A stretch of 64,000 nucleotides of DNA, taken from the NCBI GenBank assembly GCA_030710605.1, contig CP092870.1:57311532-57375531 (forward strand), given 5' to 3'. Under the pieces are notes generated by a model. That model was not told the origin of the DNA. It ran no database searches and saw only the letters and a program-made list of their open reading frames with translations. Below, piece after piece: positions 34,540 through 44,892 of this stretch (positions are counted from its first letter, which is position 1; each line of letters starts with the position of its first letter). Position numbers and translations under genes: made by a program. The stretch comes from Cordylochernes scorpioides. Lineage: Eukaryota > Arthropoda > Arachnida > Pseudoscorpiones > Chernetidae.

Positions 34540-34709
34540 ATATATCGCCGCAACTCTTTTTTATTATTAACGCGATTAAAAGCTTTCGGGCAAGCCCTTC
34601 TTTAGCTAATTATTGTCCGAAAGCTTTTAATCGCGTTAATAATAAAAAAGAGTTGCGGCGATATATGATTCCTTCTTTCTAATTTGTCGAAATCCGCAAA
34701 ACGTTTACC

Positions 34710-34775
34710 ATGAAGGTGAAGTTAGTTCAGTTTCTCCGCAGGAACAATTTGGTGTTTCTGATAGACCTCTTTTAT
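34710..34775 (+). other. Candidate first coding exon (22 codons)
   Basis: ATG with A at -3 opens MKVKLVQFLRRNNLVFLIDL and two more residues, ending exactly at a strong donor GTAAGTA (34776). Unspliced, the frame stops after eight more codons. The peptide ends in a hydrophobic stretch. No downstream exon is evident, and part ('aaggtgaagttag') is repeated at 29291, so chance or a repeat-borne frame is possible. Not recognised. Confidence 0.22.
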
Positions 34776-35502
34776 GTAAGTATTTCTGGCCGTGTGATGT
34801 GACAAATTAAGTGATTATAAAATATATGTAGACATATGTACACTTGATTCAACTATAACAACAAAGTGTGATATCTCACTAAGTATACTAACGCCCAATA
34901 AAAAGCGAAAAAACAAAATAAAATAAAAATATATACTTATATATAGAACGATGTTTGAAAATTATCCCGCAAATGTTTCTTTAAAACGAAAAATCGGAAT
35001 TTATTTTGAGGAGAAATAACGACTAATTCTAACCTTAGGGATGAAGTATGAAAGGATAAATTGTGAAGTGTATTGATAAACTGAAAAATAAATACATTTA
35101 TCATTACTCTTCACAATTCATCCTTTCATACTTCATCCCTAAGGTTAGAAATAATCGTTATTTCACCTTAAAATAAATTTCGATTTTTCGTTCAAAAGAA
35201 ACATTTGCGTTATAATTGTCAAATTTCGTTTCTACAATCATAAGCCACATTATATTGTATTATAAATTACTTATATTCATTTATTATTTATTATCATCAA
35301 ATCAGACGAGATATCTCCACAAGATATGCTTACGTCAAGAAACAACATTAAACTTAGATACTATATTACATAAACAATTGAATAATTACATGGTTTGAGT
35401 AGAAGTTTACAGAAGAAAAGAAATTGTAAAGATAGAGGCTGTCTGGCAGGCATTCATAGTTCTTCAAGTTAAAGATACTTCGGCCAGTAAATCTCTATTA
35501 TC
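34776..35502. repeat. Unique DNA and a SINE-family palindrome (34944-35262)
   Basis: Left arm 'gaacgatgtttgaaaattat' and right arm ending 'tacaatcataagccacatta' are inverted, meeting at 'gaaaaataaatacatttatc'. The tRNA centre is missing. The remainder shows no feature. Confidence 0.65.
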
Positions 35503-35540
35503 TCGGCGTTTCGACAAAAATATTTTGTGCTCGTCAGGAG
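35503..35540 (-). ncRNA. Hammerhead-ribozyme-like motif, one stem III mismatch
   Basis: Minus strand: CTC then CTGACGA (correct core), G, stem II ACAAAA/TTTTGT with a bulged C, then GAA. The next four bases are ACGC, where ACGT would pair, then C and GAG pairing with CTC. 'cttcggccagt' near 35479 is shared with the motif at 43938. The surrounding 35469-35570 and 35773-35800 look like one Penelope-type end, split by the palindrome at 35571. Confidence 0.6.
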
Positions 35541-35570
35541 CGAACAAAAATTAAAACATTTGACAAAGCG

Positions 35571-35760
35571 AAAAAATAGTACAAATGTGATATTGTACTG
35601 GAATAAGGTGCATAAATTATGAAAAAGGCATCTCCTTATCGTTAACTGAAAGTTGCTGATGACTTGCGCCATCTATCGGAGTTAGTTGATACTTATTCTA
35701 AAGATAGCGCAAGCCATCAGCAACTCTCAGTTGCACGATAAGGGGATGCCTTTTTCATAA
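35571..35760. mobile_element. Palindromic element with 12-bp target duplication
   Basis: 'tttgacaaagcg' flanks it at 35559-35570 and 35761-35772. Arms 'ttatgaaaaaggcatctcct' and its complement bracket a centre of about 40 bp with 'gcgccatctatcgg'. One end extends 45 bp beyond the arm ('aaaaaatagtacaaatgtg'). The same family is at 61472-61698. No coding. Confidence 0.8.
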
Positions 35761-35772
35761 TTTGACAAAGCG

Positions 35773-36397
35773 TTAAAAACTATTTTAGAAGAAGAAAAGA
35801 AAAGAAAGGACATTAAAATCATGCTTGATTCCACATCCTACCTAGGAACAACCAATGAAATAAATACAAAAATATACATATTTACATATTAAAAACAGAA
35901 AAGTCATTTCCTGACCACACACACATGAGCTTTTTATATGGTAGAACGCCATCTAGTGGAACAGAAATCAACTAAACGTTGATTTAACCACGTTATAATA
36001 TTCCGATAAACCTTTCAGACGATGTAAAAATAAAATTCTTAAATTCTATCAAAATTCTATTATCACGAATTCTATAAATATTTACTATAATTTTCAATAT
36101 AATTTTTGGATTGAGAATTTCAGTATAAATTCTATCATAGAAGAATAAAAGATATTAGAAACAAAAAGAAAATTTATAATCCAATAATGCGGCTTACGAT
36201 TGTAGAACGACATTTGAAAATTATCCCGCATGTGTTTCTTTTAAACGAAAAATTGAAATTTATTTTAAGGAGAAATACCGATTATTTCTAACCTTAGGGG
36301 ATGAAGTCTGAAAGAATGAATTGTGAAGAGTAATGATAAACGGAAAAATTTTCGTTTAAAAGAAACACATGCGGGATAATTTTCAAATGTCGTTCTA
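35773..36397. repeat. Half family I element (35893-35990) and SINE palindrome (36176-36397)
   Basis: 35893 'gtcatttcctgacc' to 'agtggaacagaaatcaacta' is a family I arm with a CTCF-like motif (35944-35959, minus strand). At 36176-36397 'ccaataatgcggcttacgat' and the complement around 36390 form another tRNA-SINE-family palindrome lacking the tRNA. Confidence 0.65.
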
Positions 36398-37172
36398 AGT
36401 AGAAAATTATTCATTTGATTTTGAATATAGAATAATTTGATATGTTAAAATCTATATTCACAATTAGTTTGAATATTTCAGACAAACGTGTTTTATATGA
36501 AACTCCTTTAACTTTGAAACTTCCATGCTCTTTATACCACCAGAAAGTTTTCAAACTTTTCTGACCAGATGTCCGTGACGTAAAATCAACTTTCGCCATT
36601 GTAATATTGGAAGGCTTTCACTTGTCACATTTATTTATTAATTTATTACAAAACAAACGCTATATCCTATGTGGATATTTGCATGTAAATGTTTAATCTA
36701 TTTTATGTACATAGTTTTAAATAAATATATACACAAATTATTTATAGTTTTAGAGAGAGAGTGAAAGTTATTTAAATTTACATTTTAGAACAATAAATTA
36801 TACAAGAAACAAAGAATATTTACATACATATCATCAAAAGTCCAATATATCTTTAGAATTACAACCACTAAACCAGTGGCACAAATATAGAACATTCCAA
36901 AACAATAACATCAATAAAAAAACTATACTAATTTAGACTAGAAATTTCAATTCTTAATGTAATTCAGGTCACATCATATAGAATTCTTTAGTCATAGTAT
37001 TAATGTAACAAATGTAAACGCCACTAATATTTTTTAAAAAATATTATATATATGCCATATAAAAGCTATTTATTTTAAAATTGTGATTTCCTAGAACAAA
37101 ATACTCTATTCGACCATAAACACATTGTTGTTGTTTCCCGTTGTTGGCCGGCTCAAATCTTTCAATAGATAT
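36398..37172. other. AT-rich unique DNA
   Basis: No recognised element. The 62-codon ORF at 36411-36599 has no family resemblance. Repeats of A/T dominate. Confidence 0.5.
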
Positions 37173-37860
37173 TGTTGCATCAATTTTAATGCTCCCTACA
37201 TTTATTCAAAACTAGCCGAATGACCCGGGCAACGCCCGTGTTTTACCCGATTGAATGTTTTTATTCAAATACTATTTGTTACAATTATAAATTTGGCGCC
37301 TTTAATAAATGCATATATTAGTTAATAACTATAGCCTATGTGCTTTATTTGTCTATGTACTGTTGGCTTCCGTAGGCGTCTCATACTGGGAAAAGGAAAG
37401 AGAGGATTCAATTTGGTTATTAACTAATATATGCATTTATTTAAAGAGCGAGGCATGATGGGGGGTGGGGGGGCAAAGGTGGCGTGACCGTAGCCAACCA
37501 ATAGGAGGGCGCCATTCCAAAAAAAAGCAGAGGCCGATGAGGAATGACGCTCGTAACTGTATATAGAATATTCTATGATATTTAATATTTATTTAAAACA
37601 TATTATTTGGATTACCATTCCTTTTTATAGTTTCATTCCTTTTGTAATATTGTTATTGTACATATAACTTGATTGGTTATTGGAGAGAGAGAGGACCTAG
37701 ACGAAGACTGCGGATCACGACCTACGAGGAAGAATAAATAAACACAATAACTTTAAAAGGTAATTTACTTTTCTTTATTTGCTTTAAGTATGGAAACCCG
37801 CTCGGTGTATAACACCAAGAATGAGGAAACCAAGGTCGACGACCCTGCAAAGGTGCAACA
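37173..37860 (+). mobile_element. Solo gypsy LTR carrying a Helitron
   Basis: Ends TGTTGCA and TGCAACA, ATAT duplicated (37169-37172, 37861-37864). Same family as 14256-14618 (opposite strand). Near its 3' end an ATG (37788) opens METRSVYNTKNEETKVDDPA, the gag start. Without the Helitron it would be about 332 bp. Confidence 0.85.
37212..37567 (-). mobile_element. Non-autonomous Helitron inside the solo LTR
   Basis: On the minus strand it starts 'tctatatacagttacgag' and ends with hairpin 'cgggcgttgcccgggt' and 'cattcggctag'. The sister LTR at 14256 shows the empty site ('tcaaaatattctat'), with one extra A here. Inside is a 26-bp inverted repeat ('aataaatgcatatattagtt' and complement, 37311-37440) and a CCAAT motif ('aaccaataggag'). 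Confidence 0.85.
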
Positions 37861-37864
37861 ATAT

Positions 37865-38550
37865 GAAAATATGTAATATTTTATTTTATTCATTATTCGC
37901 GCCTTAAGTCAGGTATTTATTTCATCCTCAAGTATGTCTATTAGAACAATTAAACAAAAGAATGATTTTGTTTTGAACAAACATTCGTGCTTTTAAATTC
38001 TTTCATTTTATATGTATAGATGGCGCGTTATTGATTTGTGTTAATTTGTCTCCCTGACCTTGTCTTTATTGTTTGCGGAAGAGCATTGCTCGATGCAAAT
38101 ATTTGAATGTAATTCTACTGTCCTATAAGCTTATGTCCATAGTTTTCTTGAAAACCACATTTCTGAGATTCCACCCTTCAGTGCTGTGTATATAAGCAGA
38201 ATCGTCCAATACAGTATTAGGGCTCTGAGAGGCGGTCTGGTGGATTAAATTGGCGAAACCGCTGGGAGGGTTCACCACTGATGGGCCAAGCCCTCCCAAT
38301 ACAAATTTTTTCATCGCAGTAAGGACAGTAGAAGTTTGTATTATGTATAAAAGAAACATTCGTGTTTTTAAATTATTTCATTTTATGATGATTAGAACTG
38401 TTTTTATTATTTTCCCACGACTGCAATATCATACAATACTCAGAACTACAGACATTTGGCCTAATGTTCTTGTAACAAAAAAACTAGCAAATAATTATTT
38501 CTCAATCTCAAAGATATTTAATATAACAGTAAGCTGACATATAACATATA
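37865..38550 (-). repeat. Dispersed repeat family III copy (38010-38345) and flanks
   Basis: Minus-strand copy containing the uninterrupted site corresponding to the Helitron insertion in 25675-26600. 'gtatagatggcgcgttattg' at 38017 begins it. The ORFs at 38123-38359 and 38250-38537 are incidental to the repeat. Confidence 0.7.
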
Positions 38551-38729
38551 CAGTTAAACCTGTCTATAGCGCCCCCTCTTGGGACTCACCAAAATAGGGT
38601 GCTATAGAGAGGGTGTGCTATAGACAGGTCACTTTTAATGTAAATCTCGTATCGTACTACGTATTTAAAATAGGGCGCTATAGAGAGGGAGGCGCTATTT
38701 AGAGGGGGCGCTATAGATAGGTTTAACTG
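38551..38729 (-). mobile_element. MITE monomer (CAGTTAAACCTGTC family)
   Basis: 179 bp with TIRs CAGTTAAACCTGTCTATAGC and near-complement, TA on both sides (38549-38550, 38730-38731). Internal 'gctatagagaggg' direct and inverted repeats. This is the unexpanded form of 15046-15438. Confidence 0.88.
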
Positions 38730-40690
38730 TATAATGAAGAGTAAAAGGGAAACAATGAATAAGTTTATATTACAGTCGAACTTATATAATTCAAAGTCGA
38801 AGAGAATTTAAAAAAATCGAATTATCCAAAAATTGGAATTGAAACGGAAATTCAATTTATAGGAAATTCTAGGGACCAAGATAAATATTTGAATTGAAGA
38901 CGTTTTCGGATTGAAACTTAAGGTGTTGTACCTTTTAGCGTGTATATCGGGATTCAGACAATAACTCTGAAAGATACATTCATGGATAGAATTTAGGTAA
39001 GTTGTACCTTTAGCATGTATATCTGGATTCAAACAATAACTCTGAAAGATACACTCATGAACAAAACTAAAGGAAGTTGTACCTCTTAGCATGTATATCG
39101 GGATTCAGACAATAACTATGAAAGATACACTCATGGACAAAACTTAAGGAAGTTGTACCTTTTAGCATGTATATCGGGATTCAGACAATAACTCTGAAAG
39201 AAACACTCATGGACAAAACTTAAGGAAGTTGTACCTTTCAGCATGTATATCGGGATTCAGACAATAACTCTGAAAGATACACTCATGGACAAAACTTAAG
39301 GAAGTTGTACCTTTTAACATGTATATCGGGATTCAGACAATAACTCTGAAAGATACACTCATGGACAAAACTTAAGGAAGTTGTACCTTTCAGCATGTAT
39401 ATCGGGATTCAGACAATAACTCTGAAAGATACACTCATGGACAAAACTTAAGGAAGTTGTACCTTTTAACATGTATATCGGGATTCAGACAATAACTCTG
39501 AAAGATACACTCATGGACAAAACTTAAGGAAGTTGTACCTTTTAACATGTATATCGGGATTCAGACAATAACTCTGAAAGATACACTCATGGACAAAACT
39601 TAAGGAAGTTGTACCTTTTAACATGTATATCGGGATCCAGACAATAACTCTGAAAGATACACTCATGGACAAAACTTAAGGAAGTTGTACCTTTTAACAT
39701 GTATATCGGAATTCAGACAATAACTCTGAAAGATACACTCATGGACAAAACTTAAGGAAGTTGTACCTTTTAGTATGTATATCGGGATTCAGACAATAAC
39801 TCTGAAAGATACACTCATGGACAAAACTTAAGGAAGTTGTACCTTTTAGCATGTATATCGGGATTGAGACAATAACTCTGAAAGATACTTTCATGGATAG
39901 AATTTAGGTAAGTTGTACCTTTTAGCGTGTATATCGGGATTCAGACAATAACTCTGAAAGATACACTCATGGATAGAATTTAGGTAAGTTGTACCTTTTA
40001 GCGTGTATATCGGGATTCAAACAATACCTCTGAAAGATACATTCATGGATAGAATTTAGGTAAGTTGTACCTTTTAGCGTAACAATAACTCTGAAAGATA
40101 TATTCATGGATAGAATTTAGGTAAGTTGTACCTTTAGCATGTATATCTGGATTCAGGCAATAACTCTGAAAGATACACTCATGGACAAAACTTAAGGAAG
40201 TTGAGCCTTTTAGCATGTATATCGGGATTCAGACAATAACTCTGAAAGATACACTCATGGACAAAACTTAAGGAAGTTGTACCTTTTAGCATGTATATCG
40301 GGATTCAGACAATAACTCTGAAAGATACACTCATGGACAAAACATAAGGAAGTTGTACCTTTTAGCATGTATATCGGGATTCAGACAATAACTCTGAAAG
40401 ATACACTCATGGACAAAGCATAAGGAAGTTGTACATTTAACATGTATATCAGGATTCAGACAATAACTGTGAAAGATACACTCATGGACAAAACTTAAGG
40501 AAGTTGTACCTTTTAGCATGTATATCGCGATTCAGACAATGACTCTGAAAAATATTTGATACACAGTAATCTTTATTGAAGACACACGAGATAACCAAGT
40601 GTAAACAAAATTGCCTCTGTTCTCTTAAAAAAAAACAGACGACTGGCGACATTAAAAATTCTTCGCTACCTTAATTTTTGTCTATGAGTG
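38730..40690 (+). repeat. MITE-derived satellite, 76-bp units (more than 20 copies)
   Basis: From about 38920, units 'cactcatggacaaaacttaa' to 'aataactctgaaagat' repeat every 76 bp: the 123-bp unit without its last 47 bp. The array ends with the '...attacagtaatc' segment, an A-run near 40630, 'cttaatttttgtctatgagtg' and TA, that is, the single-copy tail and TIR of the monomer. The flank 38730-38920 is AT-rich and unremarkable. Confidence 0.9.
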
Positions 40691-41436
40691 TATATACATA
40701 TAAGAAAAAAACGTCCAGGTATGCAAAACAAGATATATATAAAGTCTTCAATATGAATTAATTAAATTTCAACCCCCCGACAATCAATGGTTTTCTCTAA
40801 TTGTTTACAGGTTATCCGCATTGTTTACAATTCTCCTCTCTCAAATACAAGACTCAAATTCCACTAGTTCAAATCTTTCTATATAGGTAAATAGAAAATA
40901 TACTTGTGTCTATATTTAGCACGCGCATTACCATGTATATCTGTATAAAAATACATTAAAGAATCACAAAATAGATATACAAGTTATTATTTAAATCTCT
41001 TACAGGCATATAGTTTAGGTATTATAAATGAATTTGAGAAATAACTCGCAAAATTTATTGCATAAAACAATGGAGATTCGTCTGCAATTTTTGTAAAAAA
41101 GCGTTAAGTATGAAAAGACGCCGGGATTCTAAAGAGAATATGCAAAATTGTAATGCGCAGAAAATATGCTATTGAATAGAATGGAAGTTAGGTACATCTC
41201 TACATTGAAGAATTTTAAATTTAAATATTTTTGTGTTTAGCTAGGTAATGGATGAAAGTGTTTGAAATTGCGTCGCAAGCATATAATTAAACCTAACAAT
41301 AGGCATAGATGCAAATAAGATTGTATAGTATTATCATCGTGAAAGAGCTAGGAGGCTGTAAAGAGTCAGGGAGCATTTACAAGGGGGAGATGGGAATCAA
41401 TAGAGGGGTATGATCATTCCGGCACACAGAGACTCA
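40691..41436. other. Unique AT-rich DNA
   Basis: No repeat or ORF of note. It would be intron if the exon proposed at 41443-41585 is real. Confidence 0.45.
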
Positions 41437-41442
41437 ACTCAC

Positions 41443-41585
41443 CTTGCTGGGGCCATGCCTCCAGTATGCACAGCCACGCACATGCGTCGATCTATCGATC
41501 CAACACTTGTTCCCCGGATTACCACGGCGCTGTAATGAGGCGCTCCCGTCGCTGCCTTTAATCCCAGCAAATGACCCGTCCTCAT
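41443..41585 (-). other. Candidate GC-rich first exon of a host gene
   Basis: On the minus strand a GC-rich unique block carries ATG at 41456 in good context (G at -3, G at +4). It reads MAPA and then meets AAG|GTGAGT at 41443/41442. Its composition and CpG content stand out from the neighbourhood. Upstream lies the 41.6-43.3 kb array. No second exon is seen. This rests only on composition, a start and a donor. Confidence 0.25.
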
Positions 41586-43260
41586 GATTTCTTTACTTCG
41601 AAGGAGATTTGCCTACAAGCCCTTCGTGGCTTCTTCATAATGGATGCGATCAATCGGCTTAGTTGGATTTCTTGAGAGGTCTTCAACCTTTCGCTGAATG
41701 GAAGGCGAAGAGCTAGTTTCTAAGAAAGGAATACCTTTCACTCTTTCGATTAAATCATCGTATCCTTGTAAAGTTTTCAGCCCTACATAGCTTCTTCATA
41801 ATGGATACGATCAATCGGCTTAGCTTGCTTTCTTTAGAGTTCTTCAACCTTTCTCTGAATGGAAGGCGAAGAGGTAGTTTCTAAGAGACGAATCCTTTTC
41901 ATTCTTTCGTTTATCACATCGTATCATTGGGAAGTTTTCAGCTCTACAAGCCCTTCGTGGCTTCTTTATAATGGATCCAATCTATTGGCTTAGCTTGATA
42001 TTTTGAGATATCCTGAACCTTTTGCTGAATGAAAGGCGAAGAGGCGGGGATTCTAAGAAACGAATCTCTTTCACTCTTTCGTTTGAATCATCGTATCATT
42101 GGAAGGGTTTCAGCCCTACAAGCCCTTCGTGGTTTCTTTATGATGGATAAGATCAATTGGCTTAGTTGGCTTTCTTGAGATATCTTCAACTGTTCTCTGA
42201 ATGGAAGGCGAAGAGGTGGGGATTTTGAGAAACAAATACACCTCTCTAGTTTGTAACATTCTGATAATATCGTTTTCTTTTTCCATTATTGGGATTCCAC
42301 CGCCACTCTGTGTTGTGGCGACGATCGTAAATTTCTATAGATGGAGTCACCTCTATTCTTGGTCGGCGGTGTTGAAAGGTCGACGCTCTCGTTACTGTGC
42401 CACTTCAAAAATATACGACCAAAACAGGAGGGGAAATTATAATTAATTTTGATTAACGTAAAGGGGAAATATAAATAATAAAGAAATTCTATAAATAAAT
42501 GTATTAAGAATAAAATTATTAGGAAATCAGGACAAATTGTCAAGATCAAACTTAAGGTTATTTTTGAAGCGCGTATCGCGACCCCCTGCTTTCCGACCGC
42601 AGCAACGCCGTAGTCCCGTTGTCGGCTTCCCATTGGCTGACTTGAAGCTTCTTCTTTTCCGACATCCATCATATAATTTGCTGAATCATCGTATCATTGT
42701 AAGGATTTCAGCCCTACAAGCCTTCGTGGCTTCTTCATAGTGGATCAAATCTATTGGCTTAGCTTGCTTTCTTGAGAGTTCTTCAACCTTTGACTTAATG
42801 AAAGGCGGAGAGGTGGTTTCTAAGAAACAAATCCATTTCACTTGTTTGTAAAACTCTGAAGATATCGTTTCACTTTTATATCATATAATTTGCTTAATTA
42901 TCGTATCATTGTGACGTTTGCAACCCTACAAGCCCTTCGTGGCTTCTTCATAGTAGATACGATCAATCGACTTACTTGGCTTTCTTGAGAGGTCTTCAAC
43001 CTTTCACTGAATAGAAGGCGAAGAGGTGGGGATTCTAAAAAACGAATCCATTTCACTCTTTCGTTTGTCACGTCGTAACATTGTGGGGTTTTCAGCCATA
43101 CAAGCTCTTCGTGGCTTCTTCATAATGAATACGATCAATCGGCTTAACTTCCTTTCTTAAGATATCTTCAACTTTTCACTAAATGAAAAGCGAAGAGGTA
43201 GTTCTTTCCAAGAAACAAATCCCTTTCACTCGTTTGTAACACTTTAATAACATTGTTTTT
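41586..43260. repeat. ~165-215-bp tandem array, interrupted at 42238-42663
   Basis: Units share 'cctacaagcccttcgtggct', 'tcttcataatggatacgatc', 'aatcggcttagcttgctttc', 'tgaatggaaggcgaagaggt' and 'tttcactctttcgtttg'. Seven or so copies start near 41612, 41785, 41945, 42112, 42712, 42930 and 43095. Moderately diverged. Non-coding. Confidence 0.85.
42238..42663. other. Insertion in the ~190-bp array
   Basis: About 425 bp not found in other units. It contains 'gtggcgacgatcg...tagatggagtc', related to 14030-14120, and a GC-rich part near 42570-42640 with 'cccattggctgac' (inverted CCAAT). ORFs of 81 and 128 codons match nothing that I recognise. No TIR or target duplication found. Confidence 0.45.
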
Positions 43261-43565
43261 CCTTTTTCAATCATATACATTTCTAACATAACCGTAATAT
43301 CAGAAACCAAAATAACAAATCCTTAATATTTCACCATTATATTTCTACAGGTCATCAATACAATCTACAAGATGTCACATAACATATTCTACAAATACAA
43401 TAGACTCATTCTAGAATCTTCAATCTCCAAAGACAACATAAACAGAAGATCTACCCCAACAGTTTCAGCTAATTCAAAACAGATAATCCCACCCCCATTG
43501 AAACTGTCCTCCTAACCCTCTACAACTGGAAACTCTATATTGTTATATTTTAATATTGCGAAGCA
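43261..43565. other. AT-rich unique DNA
   Basis: No feature recognised until the hammerhead-like motif. Confidence 0.5.
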
Positions 43566-43604
43566 GTGGCCTGATGAAGAGAGACCGCGCGAAAGCTTGC
43601 CTCC
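43566..43604 (+). ncRNA. Hammerhead-like motif with canonical CTGATGA core
   Basis: Stem I GGC (43568-43570) pairs with GCC (43599-43601). Core CTGATGA (43571-43577) and GAA (43591-43593) are correct, then AGCT as a minimal stem III and T at the cleavage position. Stem II (agagagaccgcgc) pairs poorly, so the copy is probably decayed. Confidence 0.5.
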
Positions 43605-43659
43605 CAATTTCTGAATGGAGAAACTCTGAAAATATTTTAATGCTTTTATATAACTTTCT

Positions 43660-44575
43660 TAAGTTTTGTCCATTAGTGTATTTTTCAGAGTTATTGTCTT
43701 AATCCCGATATACATGCTAAAAGGTACAACTTCCTTAAGTTTTGTCTATGAGTGTATCTTTCAGAGTTATTGTTTGAATCCCGATATACATGCTAAAAGG
43801 TACAACTTCCTTAAGTTTTGTCCATGAGTGTATCTTTCAGAGTTATTGTCTGAATCCCGATATACATGCTAAAAGGTAAAACTTCCTTAAGTTTTTATAT
43901 GAAAAGATAGACACTTCGGCCAGTTGGAGTTTTTATTTTCTCAACGTTTCGACAAAATTCTTTTGTCTTCGTCAGGAGAAGTAAATAAAAATAAAGCCTT
44001 TGGCGAGACGTTAAAAATTGTGCACTTAAGTTTTGTTCATTGTGTATGTTTCAGAGTTATTGTCGGAATCCCGATATACATGCTAAACGGTATAACTTTC
44101 TTAAGTTTTGTCCATGAGTGTATCTTTCAGAGCTATTGTCTCAATCCCGATATACATTCTAAAAGGTACAGCTTCCTTAAGTTTTGTCCATGAGTGTATC
44201 TTTCAGAGCTATTGTCTCAATCCCGATATACATGCTAAAAGATACAGCTTCCTTAAGTTTTATCCATAAGTGTATCTTTCAGAGCTATTGTCTCAATCCC
44301 GATATACATGCTAAAAGGTACAACTTCCTTAAGTTTTGTCCATAAGTGTATCTTTCAGAGCTATTGTCTCAATCCCGATATACATGCTAAAAGATACAGC
44401 TTCCTTAAATTTTGTCCATAAGTGTATCTTTCAGAGTTATTGTTTGAATCCCGATATACATGCTAAAAGGTATAACTTCCTTAAGTTTTGTCAATGAGTG
44501 TATCTTTCAGAGTTATTGTCTCAATCCCGATATACATGCTTATAGGTACAACTTCCTTAAGTCTTGTCCACGCGT
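43660..44575 (-). repeat. MITE-derived satellite, 76-bp units, with a hammerhead-bearing insertion
   Basis: Minus-strand units ('aacttccttaagttttgtcc', 'atgagtgtatctttcagagt') repeat about eleven times. Between 43893 and 44030 the array is interrupted by a Penelope-type fragment that holds the motif at 43938-43980. Confidence 0.88.
43938..43980 (-). ncRNA. Hammerhead ribozyme candidate, complete core
   Basis: Minus strand: TTCTC pairs with GAGAA (5-bp stem I). The core is CTGACGA. Stem II is GACAAAA-gaa-TTTTGTC, seven perfect pairs, with one extra A between core and stem. GAA follows, then ACGT (two-pair minimal stem III) and T at the cleavage position. All invariant core bases are present. 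Penelope-like elements are known to carry hammerheads with such short stem III. Cleavage is predicted after 43943 on the minus strand. Confidence 0.68.
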
Positions 44576-44892
44576 GTTAATGACGGTGGGTGTTCTCAAT
44601 ACAAATATTTGGACACCGAGAGCCATAAAATGGTGCTCGCTGGAAGAGTTTAAAATATTTTTATCACACTTCAGTTTATGTCTCGGCTTATACGACCCTG
44701 GAGGGCTGCAGTAAAATTCTGTCGGACACAATTCTCACAAAATCTTTATAACTTCTTGACTTTAAAACTGAGATCAGATTATCTTCGTTCAGAGATTTTA
44801 TAATATTATAACTTGTTCCTCCTTGTTCAAAAAATAACTTTATTAGGCACCGCTCAAAAAAAAAAAGGAGAAACCTAGATGATATTTGCAAC
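44576..44892. other. Unique stretch between satellite and element
   Basis: Short ORFs on both strands (44540-44731, 44688-44900) may be decayed transposon coding but show no motif. Nothing else seen. Confidence 0.4.

Larger units (their letters stand above)
29304..34712. repeat. Palindrome with ~56-bp arms, left arm split by the gypsy element
   Basis: With the gypsy element and one ATAT removed, the left arm reads 'ggaatcatatatcgccgc' and continues to 34590. The right arm (about 34612-34672) is its exact complement over this stretch. The arms meet at 'aagctttcgg' around a 27-nt centre. On the minus strand the centre reads 'gctaaagaagggcttgccc' then GAAAGCTT, a degenerate hammerhead-like edge. 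'aaggtgaagttag' flanks both sides and could be a target duplication. Confidence 0.75.

Noticed and set aside
38920-40690. Regular repeat spacing resembling a CRISPR array
   Set aside because: The units are contiguous satellite repeats without unique spacers, in eukaryotic DNA; they derive from a MITE.
41455-41585. rRNA gene fragment
   Set aside because: GC-rich words such as 'tccccggattaccacggcgc' recall rRNA, but I could not line up any conserved small-subunit segment.
42286-42672. 128-codon minus-strand ORF in the insertion of the ~190-bp array
   Set aside because: No domain, crosses repeat boundaries, and other copies of the array lack it; kept only as an unidentified insertion.
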